A stretch of 64,000 bases of DNA from Paraburkholderia solitsugae (GTDB taxonomy: Bacteria > Pseudomonadota > Gammaproteobacteria > Burkholderiales > Burkholderiaceae), in contig NZ_WOEY01000127.1 of NCBI RefSeq assembly GCF_013177695.1, positions 110,377 through 174,376 of the forward strand, written 5' to 3'. This document shows, one piece after another, positions 1 to 8,721 of this stretch. The translations under genes and the position numbers were made by a program. The notes beneath the pieces are model-generated. The model was given only the letters and a program-made list of their open reading frames with translations, was not told where the DNA came from and did no database searches. Numbering within the stretch: the stretch's first letter is position 1; each line of letters begins with the position of its first letter.

Positions 1-177
1 TCGCTGCTCACGATCGACGATCTGATGCACGAAGGCCAGAAGATCATCAGTGTGTCGTACCGTTCGCTCGAAGTGTATCTGGCGATCGCGCTGGTGTATC
101 TGGTGTTGACGCAGGTGACCAATTACGCACTGCATCGTGTGGAGCGCCGCTTGCGTGCAGGAGGGATGGTGCAATGA
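1..177 (+). CDS. Amino-acid ABC transporter permease, C-terminal part
   Basis: Open reading frame entering from the left edge in frame 1 and ending TGA at 175-177; 58 codons are visible. They contain one hydrophobic segment (YLAIALVYLVLTQ) followed by a short Arg-rich cytoplasmic tail, as at the end of HisM/GlnP-type polar amino-acid permeases. The stop overlaps the start of the ATPase gene by 4 bases (ATGA), so the two are translationally coupled. The permease assignment rests mostly on that neighbour; the substrate cannot be read from this fragment. Confidence 0.75.
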   Translation, partial: SLLTIDDLMHEGQKIISVSYRSLEVYLAIALVYLVLTQVTNYALHRVERRLRAGGMVQ

Positions 178-947
178 ACACCGTAAAAGTAGATGAACCT
201 ATTGTCAGCATTCGCGGACTGACCAAATCGTTCGGCTCGCATACGGTGCTGAACGGCATCGATTTCGACATCCAGCCGCAGCAGGTGGTGGTCGTCATCG
301 GGCCGAGCGGCTCGGGCAAAAGTACTTTCCTGCGTTGCTGCAACGGGCTTGAAGAGGCTGAAGGCGGCACGATCGATATCTGCGGGCACCGGCTGGTGGA
401 TCACGGGGCGATGCTCAAGGAGCGCTCGCTGAATGCGCTGCGCACCGAAGTGGGCATGGTGTTTCAGTCGTTCAATCTGTTTCCGCATCTGTCGGTGCTG
501 CATAACATCACGGTCGGTCCGCGGATGTTGCGTGGCGCCAGCAAGGCCGAAGCCGAAGCGACTGCAACCGCGTTGCTGGAAAAAGTGGGCCTCGCCCACA
601 AGGCGCACGTGATGCCGGCGAGTTTGTCGGGCGGTCAGAAGCAGCGTGTTGCCATTGCTCGCGCGTTGGCGATGCAGCCGCGCGTGATGTTGTTCGACGA
701 GCCGACTTCCGCGCTCGATCCCGAGCTGGTTGGCGAAGTGCTGCAAGTGATGAAGCTGCTAGCGAGCGAGGGCATGACGATGGTCGTCGTCACGCACGAA
801 ATGGGTTTCGCGAAAGAAGTCGCTGACGTGGTGGTGGTGATGGACGGCGGCGTGATCGTCGAAGCGGGACCCCCTGCTGAGATTTTCTCGGCGCCGTCGC
901 AGCCGCGCACGCGCGCTTTCCTTCAGGCGGTGTTGTCGCGCGCATGA
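174..947 (+). CDS. Polar amino-acid ABC transporter ATP-binding protein
   Basis: A 257-residue ATPase of the GlnQ/HisP/ArtP type that powers import of a polar amino acid through the upstream permease. Walker A GPSGSGKST lies at residues 43-51, the Q-loop is in MVFQSFNLFPHL, the signature is LSGGQKQR, Walker B is VMLFDEPTSALD, and the switch His is in VVVTHEMGFA. The length is normal for the family. It overlaps its neighbours by ATGA on both sides, so permease, ATPase and hutG form one operon. The hutG neighbour suggests histidine or a histidine breakdown product as substrate; this is inference. Confidence 0.93.
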   Translation: MNTVKVDEPIVSIRGLTKSFGSHTVLNGIDFDIQPQQVVVVIGPSGSGKSTFLRCCNGLEEAEGGTIDICGHRLVDHGAMLKERSLNALRTEVGMVFQSFNLFPHLSVLHNITVGPRMLRGASKAEAEATATALLEKVGLAHKAHVMPASLSGGQKQRVAIARALAMQPRVMLFDEPTSALDPELVGEVLQVMKLLASEGMTMVVVTHEMGFAKEVADVVVVMDGGVIVEAGPPAEIFSAPSQPRTRAFLQAVLSRA

Positions 948-2014
948 GAGTTCCATTCGATGGCAAGGTGTGGAGCGGCCGTTCCGACGAGGGAGAACCC
1001 GGCGACACCCGGCGTATTTTCAATCAGGTGGTGCCGTTTGGCGGCGCGCTGCGGCATGAGGATGCTTTACGCGCCGCGCCGCTTACTGGAAGCGATGCGC
1101 CCGTGATCATCGGCTTTGGTTCCGACGAAGGCGTGCGGCGTAATCAAGGGCGTATCGGCGCGGCCCATGCGCCGAAGGAACTGCGTCGCGTGCTGGCGGG
1201 CTTGCCGGCGAAAACGTCGATGGTGACGCTCGCCGATGCGGGCGATGTGGTGTGCGACGACGGCGACCTCGAAGGCGCGCAGGCGGAACTCGCGAACGTG
1301 GTGAGCGACGTGCTCGCGAGCGGCGGCCGGCCGTTGGTGTTGGGCGGCGGCCATGAGGTCGCGTGGGGGACGTATAGCGGTTTTCGCCTGCATCAGGATC
1401 GCGTGGCCGGGGCAGCGGGCGCCGGCGTCGCGGCCACCTCACCAAGCTCCGTGGCTCCTGCAGCGAATGCAGGTGTGGTTTCGACCGTCACGTCAGCAAC
1501 GGCAACCCGCAAGCTCCTCATTATCAACTTCGACGCCCACTTCGATCTGCGCCAGAAGCGGCCGGCGAATTCAGGCACGCCGTTCGATCAGATTGCCAGC
1601 GACTGCGCCGAACGAGGTGTGCCATTCAACTACGTATGTTTCGGCATCAGCGATCTGGGTAACACTGCTTCGCTGTTCGCGCATGCAGAACGACTCGGCG
1701 TGCGCTACGTGCTCGACATCGACATGCAGGAACCGCAATTGCCGCAGCGTTTGGACGATCTCCGGCAGGTGCTGGACGCAGCGGACGACGTCTATCTGAC
1801 CATTGATCTCGATGTGCTCCCGGCCGCTACCGCGCCGGGTGTATCGGCGCCTGCCGCGCTGGGCGTGCCCTTGTCGGTGGTCGAAGCGATGGTGCAGCGC
1901 GTGCGGGCGTCGGGCAAGCTGCGCGTGGCGGATATTGCGGAGTACAACCCGTCGCTCGATCAGGATAAGCGCACGGCGAGGGCGGCGGCGCGCCTGGCAT
2001 ACCGGCTGCTTTAA
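944..2014 (+). CDS. hutG: Formimidoylglutamase (ureohydrolase family)
   Basis: Likely hydrolyses N-formimidoyl-L-glutamate to glutamate and formamide, the last step of the histidine utilisation pathway. The 356-residue protein has the Mn-binding motifs of the arginase/agmatinase superfamily in order: GGGHEVAWG, INFDAHFDLR and TIDLDVLPAATAPGVSAPAA. The DAHFDLR form of the second motif is typical of HutG rather than agmatinase. It starts within the ATGA overlap with the ABC ATPase. An Ala/Ser/Thr-rich insertion (about 1401-1515) sits between the first two metal motifs and makes it longer than the usual 270-330 residues. Guanidino-acid hydrolase activity cannot be excluded. No other hut genes are visible here. 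Confidence 0.8.
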   Translation: MRVPFDGKVWSGRSDEGEPGDTRRIFNQVVPFGGALRHEDALRAAPLTGSDAPVIIGFGSDEGVRRNQGRIGAAHAPKELRRVLAGLPAKTSMVTLADAGDVVCDDGDLEGAQAELANVVSDVLASGGRPLVLGGGHEVAWGTYSGFRLHQDRVAGAAGAGVAATSPSSVAPAANAGVVSTVTSATATRKLLIINFDAHFDLRQKRPANSGTPFDQIASDCAERGVPFNYVCFGISDLGNTASLFAHAERLGVRYVLDIDMQEPQLPQRLDDLRQVLDAADDVYLTIDLDVLPAATAPGVSAPAALGVPLSVVEAMVQRVRASGKLRVADIAEYNPSLDQDKRTARAAARLAYRLL

Positions 2015-2233
2015 CGCACGTTAGCCGCACGGCACGGCAGCGGGCGGCGCCGCAGTGCAGCGCACCGCACTGTGCCGCGCCGTGTCGCATCGCGTCGATC
2101 GGTGTATCGTAGTCGCCGGTGATCGCCGTGCCGGCACGCGTATTTCAAACGGGCGTATGGATAGATTATTGCTTCGAAGGCAGTCGTTATCGATTCTTGC
2201 GAAGTACCTGCTGAGCGATCGTAAACTTGACTC

Positions 2234-2247
2234 TGTGCGTATGCACA
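2234..2247. promoter_or_regulatory. MarR operator candidate 1 (upstream of marR1)
   Basis: Inverted repeat TGTGC-GTAT-GCACA, 16 bp upstream of the ATG at 2263. The same site recurs at 2732-2745 in the opposite orientation and, weaker, at 3254-3267, each time just before a gene of this locus, which points to binding by one or both local MarR proteins. Confidence 0.6.
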
Positions 2248-2262
2248 TATAGACTGCCTAGC

Positions 2263-2685
2263 ATGAACCGTCCTCTCTCTTACGACGAATGCAACTGTTT
2301 CGCGCTGCGCCAGGCGGCCCGGCACGTCACGCAAATCTACGAGCGTCATCTCGGCCAGGTCGGGCTCACGGCCGCGCAGTTCACGATTCTCGCCAAGCTC
2401 GCGCGCACGCCAAACCTGCCGATGGTGGACCTTGCGGACGCGATGGTCATGGAGCGCACCACACTGGTCCGCGCCATGAAGCCGTTGCAGCGCGACGGGC
2501 TGGTGGTCGCCGAATCGGCGGAGCATGACGGCCGCACGCTTCTGTTCAGTCTTACGGAGAAGGGCGAAACGATCTTCGATCAGGCTGCCGTCGCATGGCG
2601 TGCTGCGCAGAGCGAGTTCGAAGAAGAGTTCGGTCACGCACGTGCCAAGGCGTTGCGCTCCGAACTGTTCAGCATCACCGGATAG
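2263..2685 (+). CDS. MarR-family transcriptional regulator (copy 1)
   Basis: A 140-residue winged-helix regulator. The middle part (AQFTILAKLARTPNLPMVDLADAMVMERTTLVRAMKPL, in sections) is a standard MarR DNA-binding domain with the wing in EHDGRTLLFSLTEKG. I chose the ATG at 2263 rather than the upstream TTG at 2227, because this gives exactly the 140 residues of its downstream paralogue and the two N-termini then align (FALRQAARHVTQIYERHLG against FAIRQAARYVSQLYDRHLG). It lies at the head of the emrAB locus and probably represses it in response to a small phenolic or drug-like ligand. A palindromic operator lies just upstream, suggesting autorepression. Confidence 0.85.
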   Translation: MNRPLSYDECNCFALRQAARHVTQIYERHLGQVGLTAAQFTILAKLARTPNLPMVDLADAMVMERTTLVRAMKPLQRDGLVVAESAEHDGRTLLFSLTEKGETIFDQAAVAWRAAQSEFEEEFGHARAKALRSELFSITG

Positions 2686-2731
2686 ACAAACCCTATGAGC
2701 TCGTTCCGACGAGCTTGGGTACGCCCGATTA

Positions 2732-2745
2732 TGTGCATACGCACT
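2732..2745. promoter_or_regulatory. MarR operator candidate 2 (upstream of marR2)
   Basis: TGTGC-ATAC-GCACT, the reverse-complement version of the 2234 site with one mismatch in the right arm, 20 bp before the start of the second MarR gene. Confidence 0.55.
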
Positions 2746-2765
2746 CACGATAGGGAAGTACAGCG

Positions 2766-3188
2766 ATGGACGGACTCTTCGACGACGACTGCTTTGCGAT
2801 CCGCCAGGCCGCGCGCTATGTGTCGCAGCTTTACGACCGCCACCTGGGGAACGTCGGCCTGACTATCACGCAGTTTTCGCTGATGGGGCGTCTGAAACGC
2901 ACCGGTCCGTTGACCATGAAGGAACTGGCCGAGGCCATGCGCATGCAACGCACCACGCTTGTCCGCACGATTCAGCCGCTGCGGCGCAACGGATTGGTGT
3001 CGAGCGACACACGCGGGGCGGACGCGCGGACGTTGTGGATTGCAATCACGGCAGCCGGCGAAGCGCGTTTGCACGCAGGCCGCAAGCATTGGGATGCGGC
3101 GCAAGCCGAGTTCGAGGATCGCTTTGGCGAGCAGCGCGCGGCGGCATTGCGCAGTGAGTTGTTCGCCGTCACAAGCGATCCCATTTGA
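2766..3188 (+). CDS. MarR-family transcriptional regulator (copy 2)
   Basis: A 140-residue paralogue of the gene at 2263, sharing the FAxRQAAR N-terminus, the RTTLVRxxxPLxRxGLV recognition region and the AALRSELFxxT C-terminus. The pair looks like a local duplication that diverged. It has its own upstream operator-like palindrome and is followed by a strong intrinsic terminator (3217-3244), so it is transcribed apart from emrA. The two regulators could form heterodimers or respond to different ligands; that is inference. Confidence 0.87.
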   Translation: MDGLFDDDCFAIRQAARYVSQLYDRHLGNVGLTITQFSLMGRLKRTGPLTMKELAEAMRMQRTTLVRTIQPLRRNGLVSSDTRGADARTLWIAITAAGEARLHAGRKHWDAAQAEFEDRFGEQRAAALRSELFAVTSDPI

Positions 3189-3216
3189 ATCAGGCCCGCG
3201 TGGAGCGGGCCAAGCC

Positions 3217-3244
3217 CGGCGCAGTACAACGCGCCGTTTTTTTT
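3217..3244 (+). terminator. Rho-independent terminator after marR2
   Basis: Stem CGGCGC (3217-3222) / GCGCCG (3231-3236) with an 8-nt loop, followed directly by eight T (3237-3244). A second perfect 7-bp hairpin GGCCCGC/GCGGGCC at 3193-3211 precedes it. Confidence 0.85.
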
Positions 3245-3253
3245 AGCTCAAAG

Positions 3254-3267
3254 AGTGCATACACACA
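3254..3267. promoter_or_regulatory. MarR operator candidate 3 (upstream of emrA)
   Basis: AGTGC-ATAC-ACACA, a degenerate version of the two upstream palindromes, 10 bp before the emrA ATG. A regulator bound here would block initiation of the efflux operon. Confidence 0.45.
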
Positions 3268-3277
3268 TTCGAACATC

Positions 3278-4366
3278 ATGTCCACTACACCCTCGACTAT
3301 TGCACCGCCCAGCGTGGCCAAGGCCGCCAAACCGGCCCGGCGCATTCCGTGGATGCTGCTCGCAATCATCACGGTGGTCGCCGTGCTGGCGCTTGCCGCG
3401 TCGTACTGGTTCTTCGTCGGCCGCTCTATCGAAACGACGGACGATGCCTACGTCGGCGGGGATGTGACCGTGATGTCGCCGAAGGTGAACGGCTTCGTCA
3501 CGGACGTGCTGGTGCGCGACAACCAGTTCGTCCATGCGAATCAGGTGCTGATCCGGCTCGATGCGCGCGATTACGACGCTCGCCTCGCGCAGGCCAGCGC
3601 GGAGGTTGAGAGCGCAGAGGCCGCCGTTACCGAACTGCAGGCGAAGAAGTCCTTGCAGCTTGCCACCATCAACGAGCAGGCCGCCGAGGTTCGGGCGTCA
3701 GGCGCCGAGTTGACACGCAGCGCCGCCGATCAGACGCGCTATCGCGAACTGGTGAAGGACGACGCGGTATCGAGTCAGGTCGTCGAACGCGCGGACGCAG
3801 ATCTGACCAAGGCGCATGCCGCGGTCGACCGCAGCAGCGCGGCGTTTATTGCCGCGCAACGGCAGATCGCCGTGCTCGACGCGCAGATCGGCGATGCGCA
3901 GGCACGCATCGCCACCGCGCAGGCGGCACAACGTGTTGCGGCATTGAATGTGGAGTACACCACGATCCGCTCGCCGATCGACGGTTACGTCGGCAATCGC
4001 ACTGCGCGCGTCGGCCTGCTGGCGAACACGGGTGTTTCGCTGCTGACGGTGGTGCCGTCGAGCGGGCTGTGGATCGACGCCAATTTCAAGGAAGACCAGT
4101 TGAAGAAGATGCACGTTGGCGACGGCGTCGACGTCGATCTCGATGCATCGAGCAACCGGATTCACGGCGTGGTTGAGAGTCTCGCGCCCGCGACCGGCGC
4201 GACCTTCAGCGTGTTGCCGGCGGAGAACGCCACCGGCAACTTCACGAAGATCGTGCAGCGCGTGCCGGTGCGCGTGCGTCTCGACGTGCCGAAGGACATG
4301 CAAGGCGTACTGCGCCCGGGCCTGTCGGCGACGGTGAAAGTGCACCTCGACGCTGCTCACGGTTAA
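3278..4366 (+). CDS. emrA: EmrA/HlyD-type membrane fusion protein
   Basis: Periplasmic adaptor linking the inner-membrane pump EmrB to an outer-membrane channel. 362 residues from the ATG at 3278; an in-frame start at 3185 was rejected because it lies across the intrinsic terminator and would put the operator inside the gene. One N-terminal membrane segment (about residues 24-47, WMLLAIITVVAVLALAASYWF) is followed by the biotinyl-lipoyl half (DDAYVGGDVTVMSPKVNGFV), a long Ala/Gln-rich coiled-coil hairpin, the second lipoyl half (VEYTTIRSPIDGYVGN) and a beta-barrel. emrB follows 6 bases downstream. Normal family length. Confidence 0.92.
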   Translation: MSTTPSTIAPPSVAKAAKPARRIPWMLLAIITVVAVLALAASYWFFVGRSIETTDDAYVGGDVTVMSPKVNGFVTDVLVRDNQFVHANQVLIRLDARDYDARLAQASAEVESAEAAVTELQAKKSLQLATINEQAAEVRASGAELTRSAADQTRYRELVKDDAVSSQVVERADADLTKAHAAVDRSSAAFIAAQRQIAVLDAQIGDAQARIATAQAAQRVAALNVEYTTIRSPIDGYVGNRTARVGLLANTGVSLLTVVPSSGLWIDANFKEDQLKKMHVGDGVDVDLDASSNRIHGVVESLAPATGATFSVLPAENATGNFTKIVQRVPVRVRLDVPKDMQGVLRPGLSATVKVHLDAAHG

Positions 4367-4372
4367 ACGATC

Positions 4373-5944
4373 ATGACTCAGGTCCTCGCCAATCCCGCCG
4401 ACCTGCCGACGCGCACCAAAGTGTTCGCGTTCGTGCTGATGTGTCTCGGTTTTTTCATGGCGACGCTCGATATTCAGATCGTAGCGTCTTCCCTCAAGGA
4501 TATCGGCGGCGGCTTGTCCGCGAGTCAGGATGAGCTCTCGTGGGTGCAGACCTCGTATCTGATCGCGGAGATTCTCGTGATCCCGATGTCCGGTTGGCTC
4601 ACGCGTGTGTTCTCGACACGCTGGGTGTTCGCATTTTCCGCGCTGGGTTTTACGGTCACGAGTATGCTGTGCGGCCTTGCATGGGACATCAACTCGATGA
4701 TCCTGTTTCGCGGTTTGCAGGGCGCGCTCGGCGCCGCGATGATTCCGACCGTGTTCACGACGGCATTCGTGCTGTTCCCCGGCAAGCAGCGCCTTATTGC
4801 ATCCACCACCATCAGCGCGCTCGCCACGCTCGCACCGACGGTCGGCCCGGTGATCGGCGGCTGGATCACATCGCAATGGTCGTGGCACTGGCTGTTCTAT
4901 CTGAACCTGGTGCCGGGCACCGTCGTCACGCTGATGGTGCCGAAGTACGTGCACTTCGACAACGTCGATCTCTCGCTGCTGAAAAAAGGCGACTATCTCG
5001 GCATCCTGTTGATGTCCGGTTTTCTTGGGTGCCTGGAATACATACTGGAGGAAGGGCCACGCAAGAACTGGTTCGGCGACGACGTGATCCTGACGTGTAC
5101 CTGGGTAGCGGCGATCTGCGGATTCCTGTTCATCGTGCACGCGTTCACCGCAAAAGAGCCGATCGTCGATTTGCGCGCACTGGCGATCCGCAACTTCGGC
5201 ATTGGCAGTCTGCTGTCCTTCATCACAGGGATCGGGATTTTCTGCGCGGTGTTCCTGACACCGGTGTTCCTGTCGCGTGTGCGCGGCTTCGATTCGTTGC
5301 AGATCGGCGTGGCGTTGCTGTCGGTGGGATGTTTTCAATTGGTCGCGATGGTCGCGTATTCGGTGGTCGCGCGTTTCGTCGATATGCGCTTGTTGCTGGT
5401 GTTCGGCCTGGTGTTGTTCGGCGTCGGCTGTTATCTGTATGTGCCACTGACCAATCAGTGGGGCTGGCAGGAATTGCTGATCCCGCAGGCGTTGCGCGGC
5501 ATTGGCCAGCAGTTCTGCATTCCGCCCATCGTCACGATGGCGCTCGGTTCATTGCCGATGTCGAGGCTTCGATCCGCCAGCGGTCTCTTCAACCTGATGC
5601 GCAATCTGGGCGGCGCGATTGGCATTGCCGTGAGCAGCACCATGCTCAACGATCGGTTGAATCTCCACTACGAGCGGCTCGACGAGCATTTGAGCGCGGG
5701 CCGTCCGGTGATCGAGTCGATCTTGCAGCAGCAAAGCGCGCACTTCGCGGCAGTCGGCGGCGATGCGCTGAATGCAGCCAATGCGGGCCTCGGCGCGTTG
5801 CATGCGCTGCTGATGCGCGAAGCACTCGTGCTCACGTTCTCCGACACGTTTTTTGCGCTGTCGCTCTGTTTTGTCGTTGGTTTGCTAAGCGTGCTGTTTT
5901 CGCGCCCGTTTGGCAATACCGCACCGCCGCCCGATGCGCATTGA
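4373..5944 (+). CDS. emrB: EmrB/QacA-type (DHA2) multidrug efflux transporter
   Basis: Proton-driven 14-helix major-facilitator pump of 523 residues. The N-terminus carries FVLMCLGFFMATLDIQIV, matching the DHA2 first-helix motif LDxTIV with Gln in place of Thr. Motif C-like glycines and prolines occur in LAPTVGPVIGGWITSQWSWHWLFYLN. With emrA upstream and a NodT-type outer-membrane factor downstream it forms a complete tripartite system; substrates are probably aromatic acids or hydrophobic drugs, judged from the MarR regulation. That substrate guess is inference. Confidence 0.93.
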   Translation: MTQVLANPADLPTRTKVFAFVLMCLGFFMATLDIQIVASSLKDIGGGLSASQDELSWVQTSYLIAEILVIPMSGWLTRVFSTRWVFAFSALGFTVTSMLCGLAWDINSMILFRGLQGALGAAMIPTVFTTAFVLFPGKQRLIASTTISALATLAPTVGPVIGGWITSQWSWHWLFYLNLVPGTVVTLMVPKYVHFDNVDLSLLKKGDYLGILLMSGFLGCLEYILEEGPRKNWFGDDVILTCTWVAAICGFLFIVHAFTAKEPIVDLRALAIRNFGIGSLLSFITGIGIFCAVFLTPVFLSRVRGFDSLQIGVALLSVGCFQLVAMVAYSVVARFVDMRLLLVFGLVLFGVGCYLYVPLTNQWGWQELLIPQALRGIGQQFCIPPIVTMALGSLPMSRLRSASGLFNLMRNLGGAIGIAVSSTMLNDRLNLHYERLDEHLSAGRPVIESILQQQSAHFAAVGGDALNAANAGLGALHALLMREALVLTFSDTFFALSLCFVVGLLSVLFSRPFGNTAPPPDAH

Positions 5945-5954
5945 GGAAATCAGC

Positions 5955-7394
5955 ATGAAACCCATCGTTATGAAAGTACTCGCGAGCGCGGCACTGCTGA
6001 CACTAGCGGCATGCGCGGTGCAGCCTGAAACGCATGCGGACCTCCAGCATACGGTTCAGACCGTTGCACCGACCGCGTGGAATGTCGATGCTCCTCAAGA
6101 CAGCATCAACGCCGACACATGGTGGGCCCAATTCGGCGATCCCGTGATGCATCAGCTGGTGGAATCGGTGCTAACGGGCAATCTCGACGTGCAGGCCGCG
6201 GTGGAGCGCGTCAAGCAGGCGCAGGATCTCGCGACGCAAGATCGCGCGGCCTTGCTGCCGGAGCTGAACGCCGGCGCGGGCGCATCCGACTCCCGGCAGA
6301 ACACGCCGCCGCCGCTCGGCTACGTGCGTCAAGCCGGGTTCGGCGTGACGGCGAGCTGGACGCCGGACGTTTTCGGCGGCGAACGGCTTGCAGTGCTCGC
6401 AGCCCAGGCGCAAGTGTCAGGTCGGCAGGCGGCTTTGAATCAACTGCGTCTGGCGCTCGCGGCGAACACAGCGGCGGCGTATATCGATCTGCGCTGGGCG
6501 CAATCCCAATTGCAGATTCTCAGCGACAACGAACAGATCCGTGCGCGCGCGTTGAAACTCACGCAGGAGCGCTTGCATTACGGACTGTCGACCCAACTCG
6601 ACGTTGCGCGTGCGCAGAACCAGTTGGAGGATTTGCAGGCGCAGATCCCGCGCGTGCAGTCGGCCGTGCAGCATCAGTTGAGTCTGATCGCGGTGTATTC
6701 GGGGCGCACGCCGGAGAGCGTCGATGGCTTGCTGCTGGCTGATCCAAATATGGCTCGCGACATTCCGGTGCCCGCGCAAAGCGTGCCGCAGACGCTGCCG
6801 TCCGACGCGCTGTTGCAACGGCCCGATGTGCGCAATGCCTACGCGACGGTCGAACAGCGCGCGGCGGAAGTGGGCGTGTCAAAAGCGCAGCGCTATCCGC
6901 AGTTCAGGCTCAATCTCGCCGACGGCCTACTGGCCTCGTCCTATCTCGGCTTGCCGACGCTGACCGATAACCTCTTCAGCGCGGCATTAAATGCCACGAG
7001 CCCGATCTTCAACGCCGGTCGCATCACCGCGAACATCGACGCGAGCGAGAGCCGGATGCGCGAATCGCAGCTCGGCCTGCAGCAGACCATGCTCCAAGCG
7101 CTCAAGGAAATCGAGGACAACCGCAGCGATCTGGTGAGTGGCGGTGTGCAGGTGCAGCGCTTAGGCGGCGCGCTCGATGCATCGAATCATGCGCTGCATC
7201 TGTCGACTGAGCTCTACAAGAACGGCGCGACGGATTTCCTCGATGTGCTCACCGCGCAGGAGGCGTATCTGCGCGATGCGGAATCGCTAAATCAGGCCAA
7301 ACGCGAGCATGCGCTTGCAGCCGTCGCGCTGTACCGCTCGCTCGGCGGCGGCTGGGATGTGCCCGCCACAGTCACGGCGGCATCAGCAAATTGA
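5955..7394 (+). CDS. NodT-family outer-membrane efflux lipoprotein
   Basis: TolC-like outer-membrane channel for the EmrAB pump. 479 residues from the ATG at 5955, which has GAGGAAA upstream; the longer frame from 5910 overlaps emrB and is not needed. A lipoprotein signal with lipobox LAAC puts the acylated Cys at residue 20. Two repeated OEP domains follow, with the typical WW-QFGDP start, AAYIDLRWAQSQL and the second-half helices ending FLDVLTAQEAYLRDAESLNQAKREHALAAVALYRSLGGGW. Normal length. Confidence 0.9.
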   Translation: MKPIVMKVLASAALLTLAACAVQPETHADLQHTVQTVAPTAWNVDAPQDSINADTWWAQFGDPVMHQLVESVLTGNLDVQAAVERVKQAQDLATQDRAALLPELNAGAGASDSRQNTPPPLGYVRQAGFGVTASWTPDVFGGERLAVLAAQAQVSGRQAALNQLRLALAANTAAAYIDLRWAQSQLQILSDNEQIRARALKLTQERLHYGLSTQLDVARAQNQLEDLQAQIPRVQSAVQHQLSLIAVYSGRTPESVDGLLLADPNMARDIPVPAQSVPQTLPSDALLQRPDVRNAYATVEQRAAEVGVSKAQRYPQFRLNLADGLLASSYLGLPTLTDNLFSAALNATSPIFNAGRITANIDASESRMRESQLGLQQTMLQALKEIEDNRSDLVSGGVQVQRLGGALDASNHALHLSTELYKNGATDFLDVLTAQEAYLRDAESLNQAKREHALAAVALYRSLGGGWDVPATVTAASAN

Positions 7395-7451
7395 TGCGCG
7401 TGGACGTGGCGGCGAGATGGGTGAAATGGGTAGTCCAACTGGAGATGAACG

Positions 7452-8636
7452 ATGAGTAAGCGAGAAGTAGTGATCTGCAATCCGGTGAGAACGCCGATTG
7501 GCGCATTCGGCGGATCGCTGAAAGAGGTGCCCGCAACCGAACTCGGCGCGGTCGCGGTGCGTGAGACGCTGCGTCGCAGCGGCCTCGATCCGGCCGTGTT
7601 GGCGTCCGTCGTGATGGGCAACGTGATTCAGGCCGGCAACAAGATGAATCCGGCACGTCAGGCATCGATTGGCGGCGGCGTGCCGGTGGCCGTGCCTGCG
7701 TTGACGGTCAATCGTGTGTGCGGTTCGGGCGCGCAGGCGATTGCGTCGGCGGCCCAGGAAATCTGGCTTGGCCTCGGCGATGCAGCCGTGGCCGGCGGCA
7801 TGGAAAACATGGACCGCGCGCCGTATCTGCTCGACGGCAGCCGCTGGGGCTACCGGATGGGCAACGCGCAAATCCACGACAGCCTGCTGCGCGACGGCCT
7901 GAACGACGCGTTTTCCGGCGAGCATTCCGGCTGGCATACCGAAGACCTCGTCACGCAGTTCGACCTCACGCGCGAAACGCAGGACCGTTGGGCCGCGCGG
8001 TCACAACAGCGTTTTGCGCAAGCGCAGGCGCGCGGCGATTTCGACGCTGAACTGGTCGCCGTCGAAGTCCCGGGGCGCAAAGGTCCGCAACATTTTTCGA
8101 GCGATGAACAGCCGCGCCCGGATACCACCGTCGAAACGCTCGCCAAACTGCGTCCGGCATTCCGTCCGGACGGCACGATTACCGCGGGCAACGCGCCGGG
8201 CTTGAACAGCGGCGCGGCAGCCATGCTGGTCGCTGAGCGTGGGTTCGCTGAGGTGCGTGGCATCGAGCCATTCGCGCGGCTGGTGGCATATGGAGTCGCG
8301 GCTGTCGAGCCGGGCATGTTCGGCCTCGGTCCGGTGCCGGCTGTGCAAATGGCCTTGGCCCGCGCAGGTTGGCAACTCGAGGACGTCGAACGCTTCGAGA
8401 TCAATGAAGCCTTCGCAGCCGTGCCGCTCGCGGTGGCGCGCAGACTCGGCATCGCGGATGAGCTGATCAACGTGCAAGGCGGCGCGATCGCGCACGGTCA
8501 TCCGATCGGCGCGACCGGTGCGGTATTGACGACGCGTCTCCTGCATTCAATGCGCCGCGACGGCCTGAAACGCGGCGTCGTCACGTTGTGTATCGGCGGT
8601 GGGCAGGGGATTGCGCTGGCGTTGGAAGTGATCTGA
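7452..8636 (+). CDS. Acetyl-CoA C-acetyltransferase (thiolase)
   Basis: Condenses two acetyl-CoA, or cleaves 3-ketoacyl-CoA. 394 residues, the size of PhaA/AtoB. The nucleophile Cys90 lies in NRVCGSGAQA, the His motif in GHPIGATGA, and the second catalytic Cys in CIGGGQGIALALE. It begins 57 bases after the efflux operon, preceded by GGAGATGAACG, and could be read through from it. With no neighbours of a pathway the direction (beta-oxidation, aromatic catabolism or polyhydroxybutyrate synthesis) stays open. Confidence 0.9.
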   Translation: MSKREVVICNPVRTPIGAFGGSLKEVPATELGAVAVRETLRRSGLDPAVLASVVMGNVIQAGNKMNPARQASIGGGVPVAVPALTVNRVCGSGAQAIASAAQEIWLGLGDAAVAGGMENMDRAPYLLDGSRWGYRMGNAQIHDSLLRDGLNDAFSGEHSGWHTEDLVTQFDLTRETQDRWAARSQQRFAQAQARGDFDAELVAVEVPGRKGPQHFSSDEQPRPDTTVETLAKLRPAFRPDGTITAGNAPGLNSGAAAMLVAERGFAEVRGIEPFARLVAYGVAAVEPGMFGLGPVPAVQMALARAGWQLEDVERFEINEAFAAVPLAVARRLGIADELINVQGGAIAHGHPIGATGAVLTTRLLHSMRRDGLKRGVVTLCIGGGQGIALALEVI

Positions 8637-8721
8637 AATCGGCTGCGGCGCGTTGCGGTGCCAGGAACCGATGACGCGCCGCGGCGCTGGCATGTCGCTG
8701 AAACGGCCGCGGCCGTATCGG

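Noticed and set aside
3698..5338. 546-codon open frame on the minus strand opposite emrA/emrB
   Set aside because: Arg/His/Gln-rich antisense shadow of two clear genes in a GC-rich genome; no ribosome site or family match.
8703..8716. GC palindrome ACGGCCGCGGCCGT between thiolase and gltS
   Set aside because: No loop and no T-run on either strand, so not called as a terminator.
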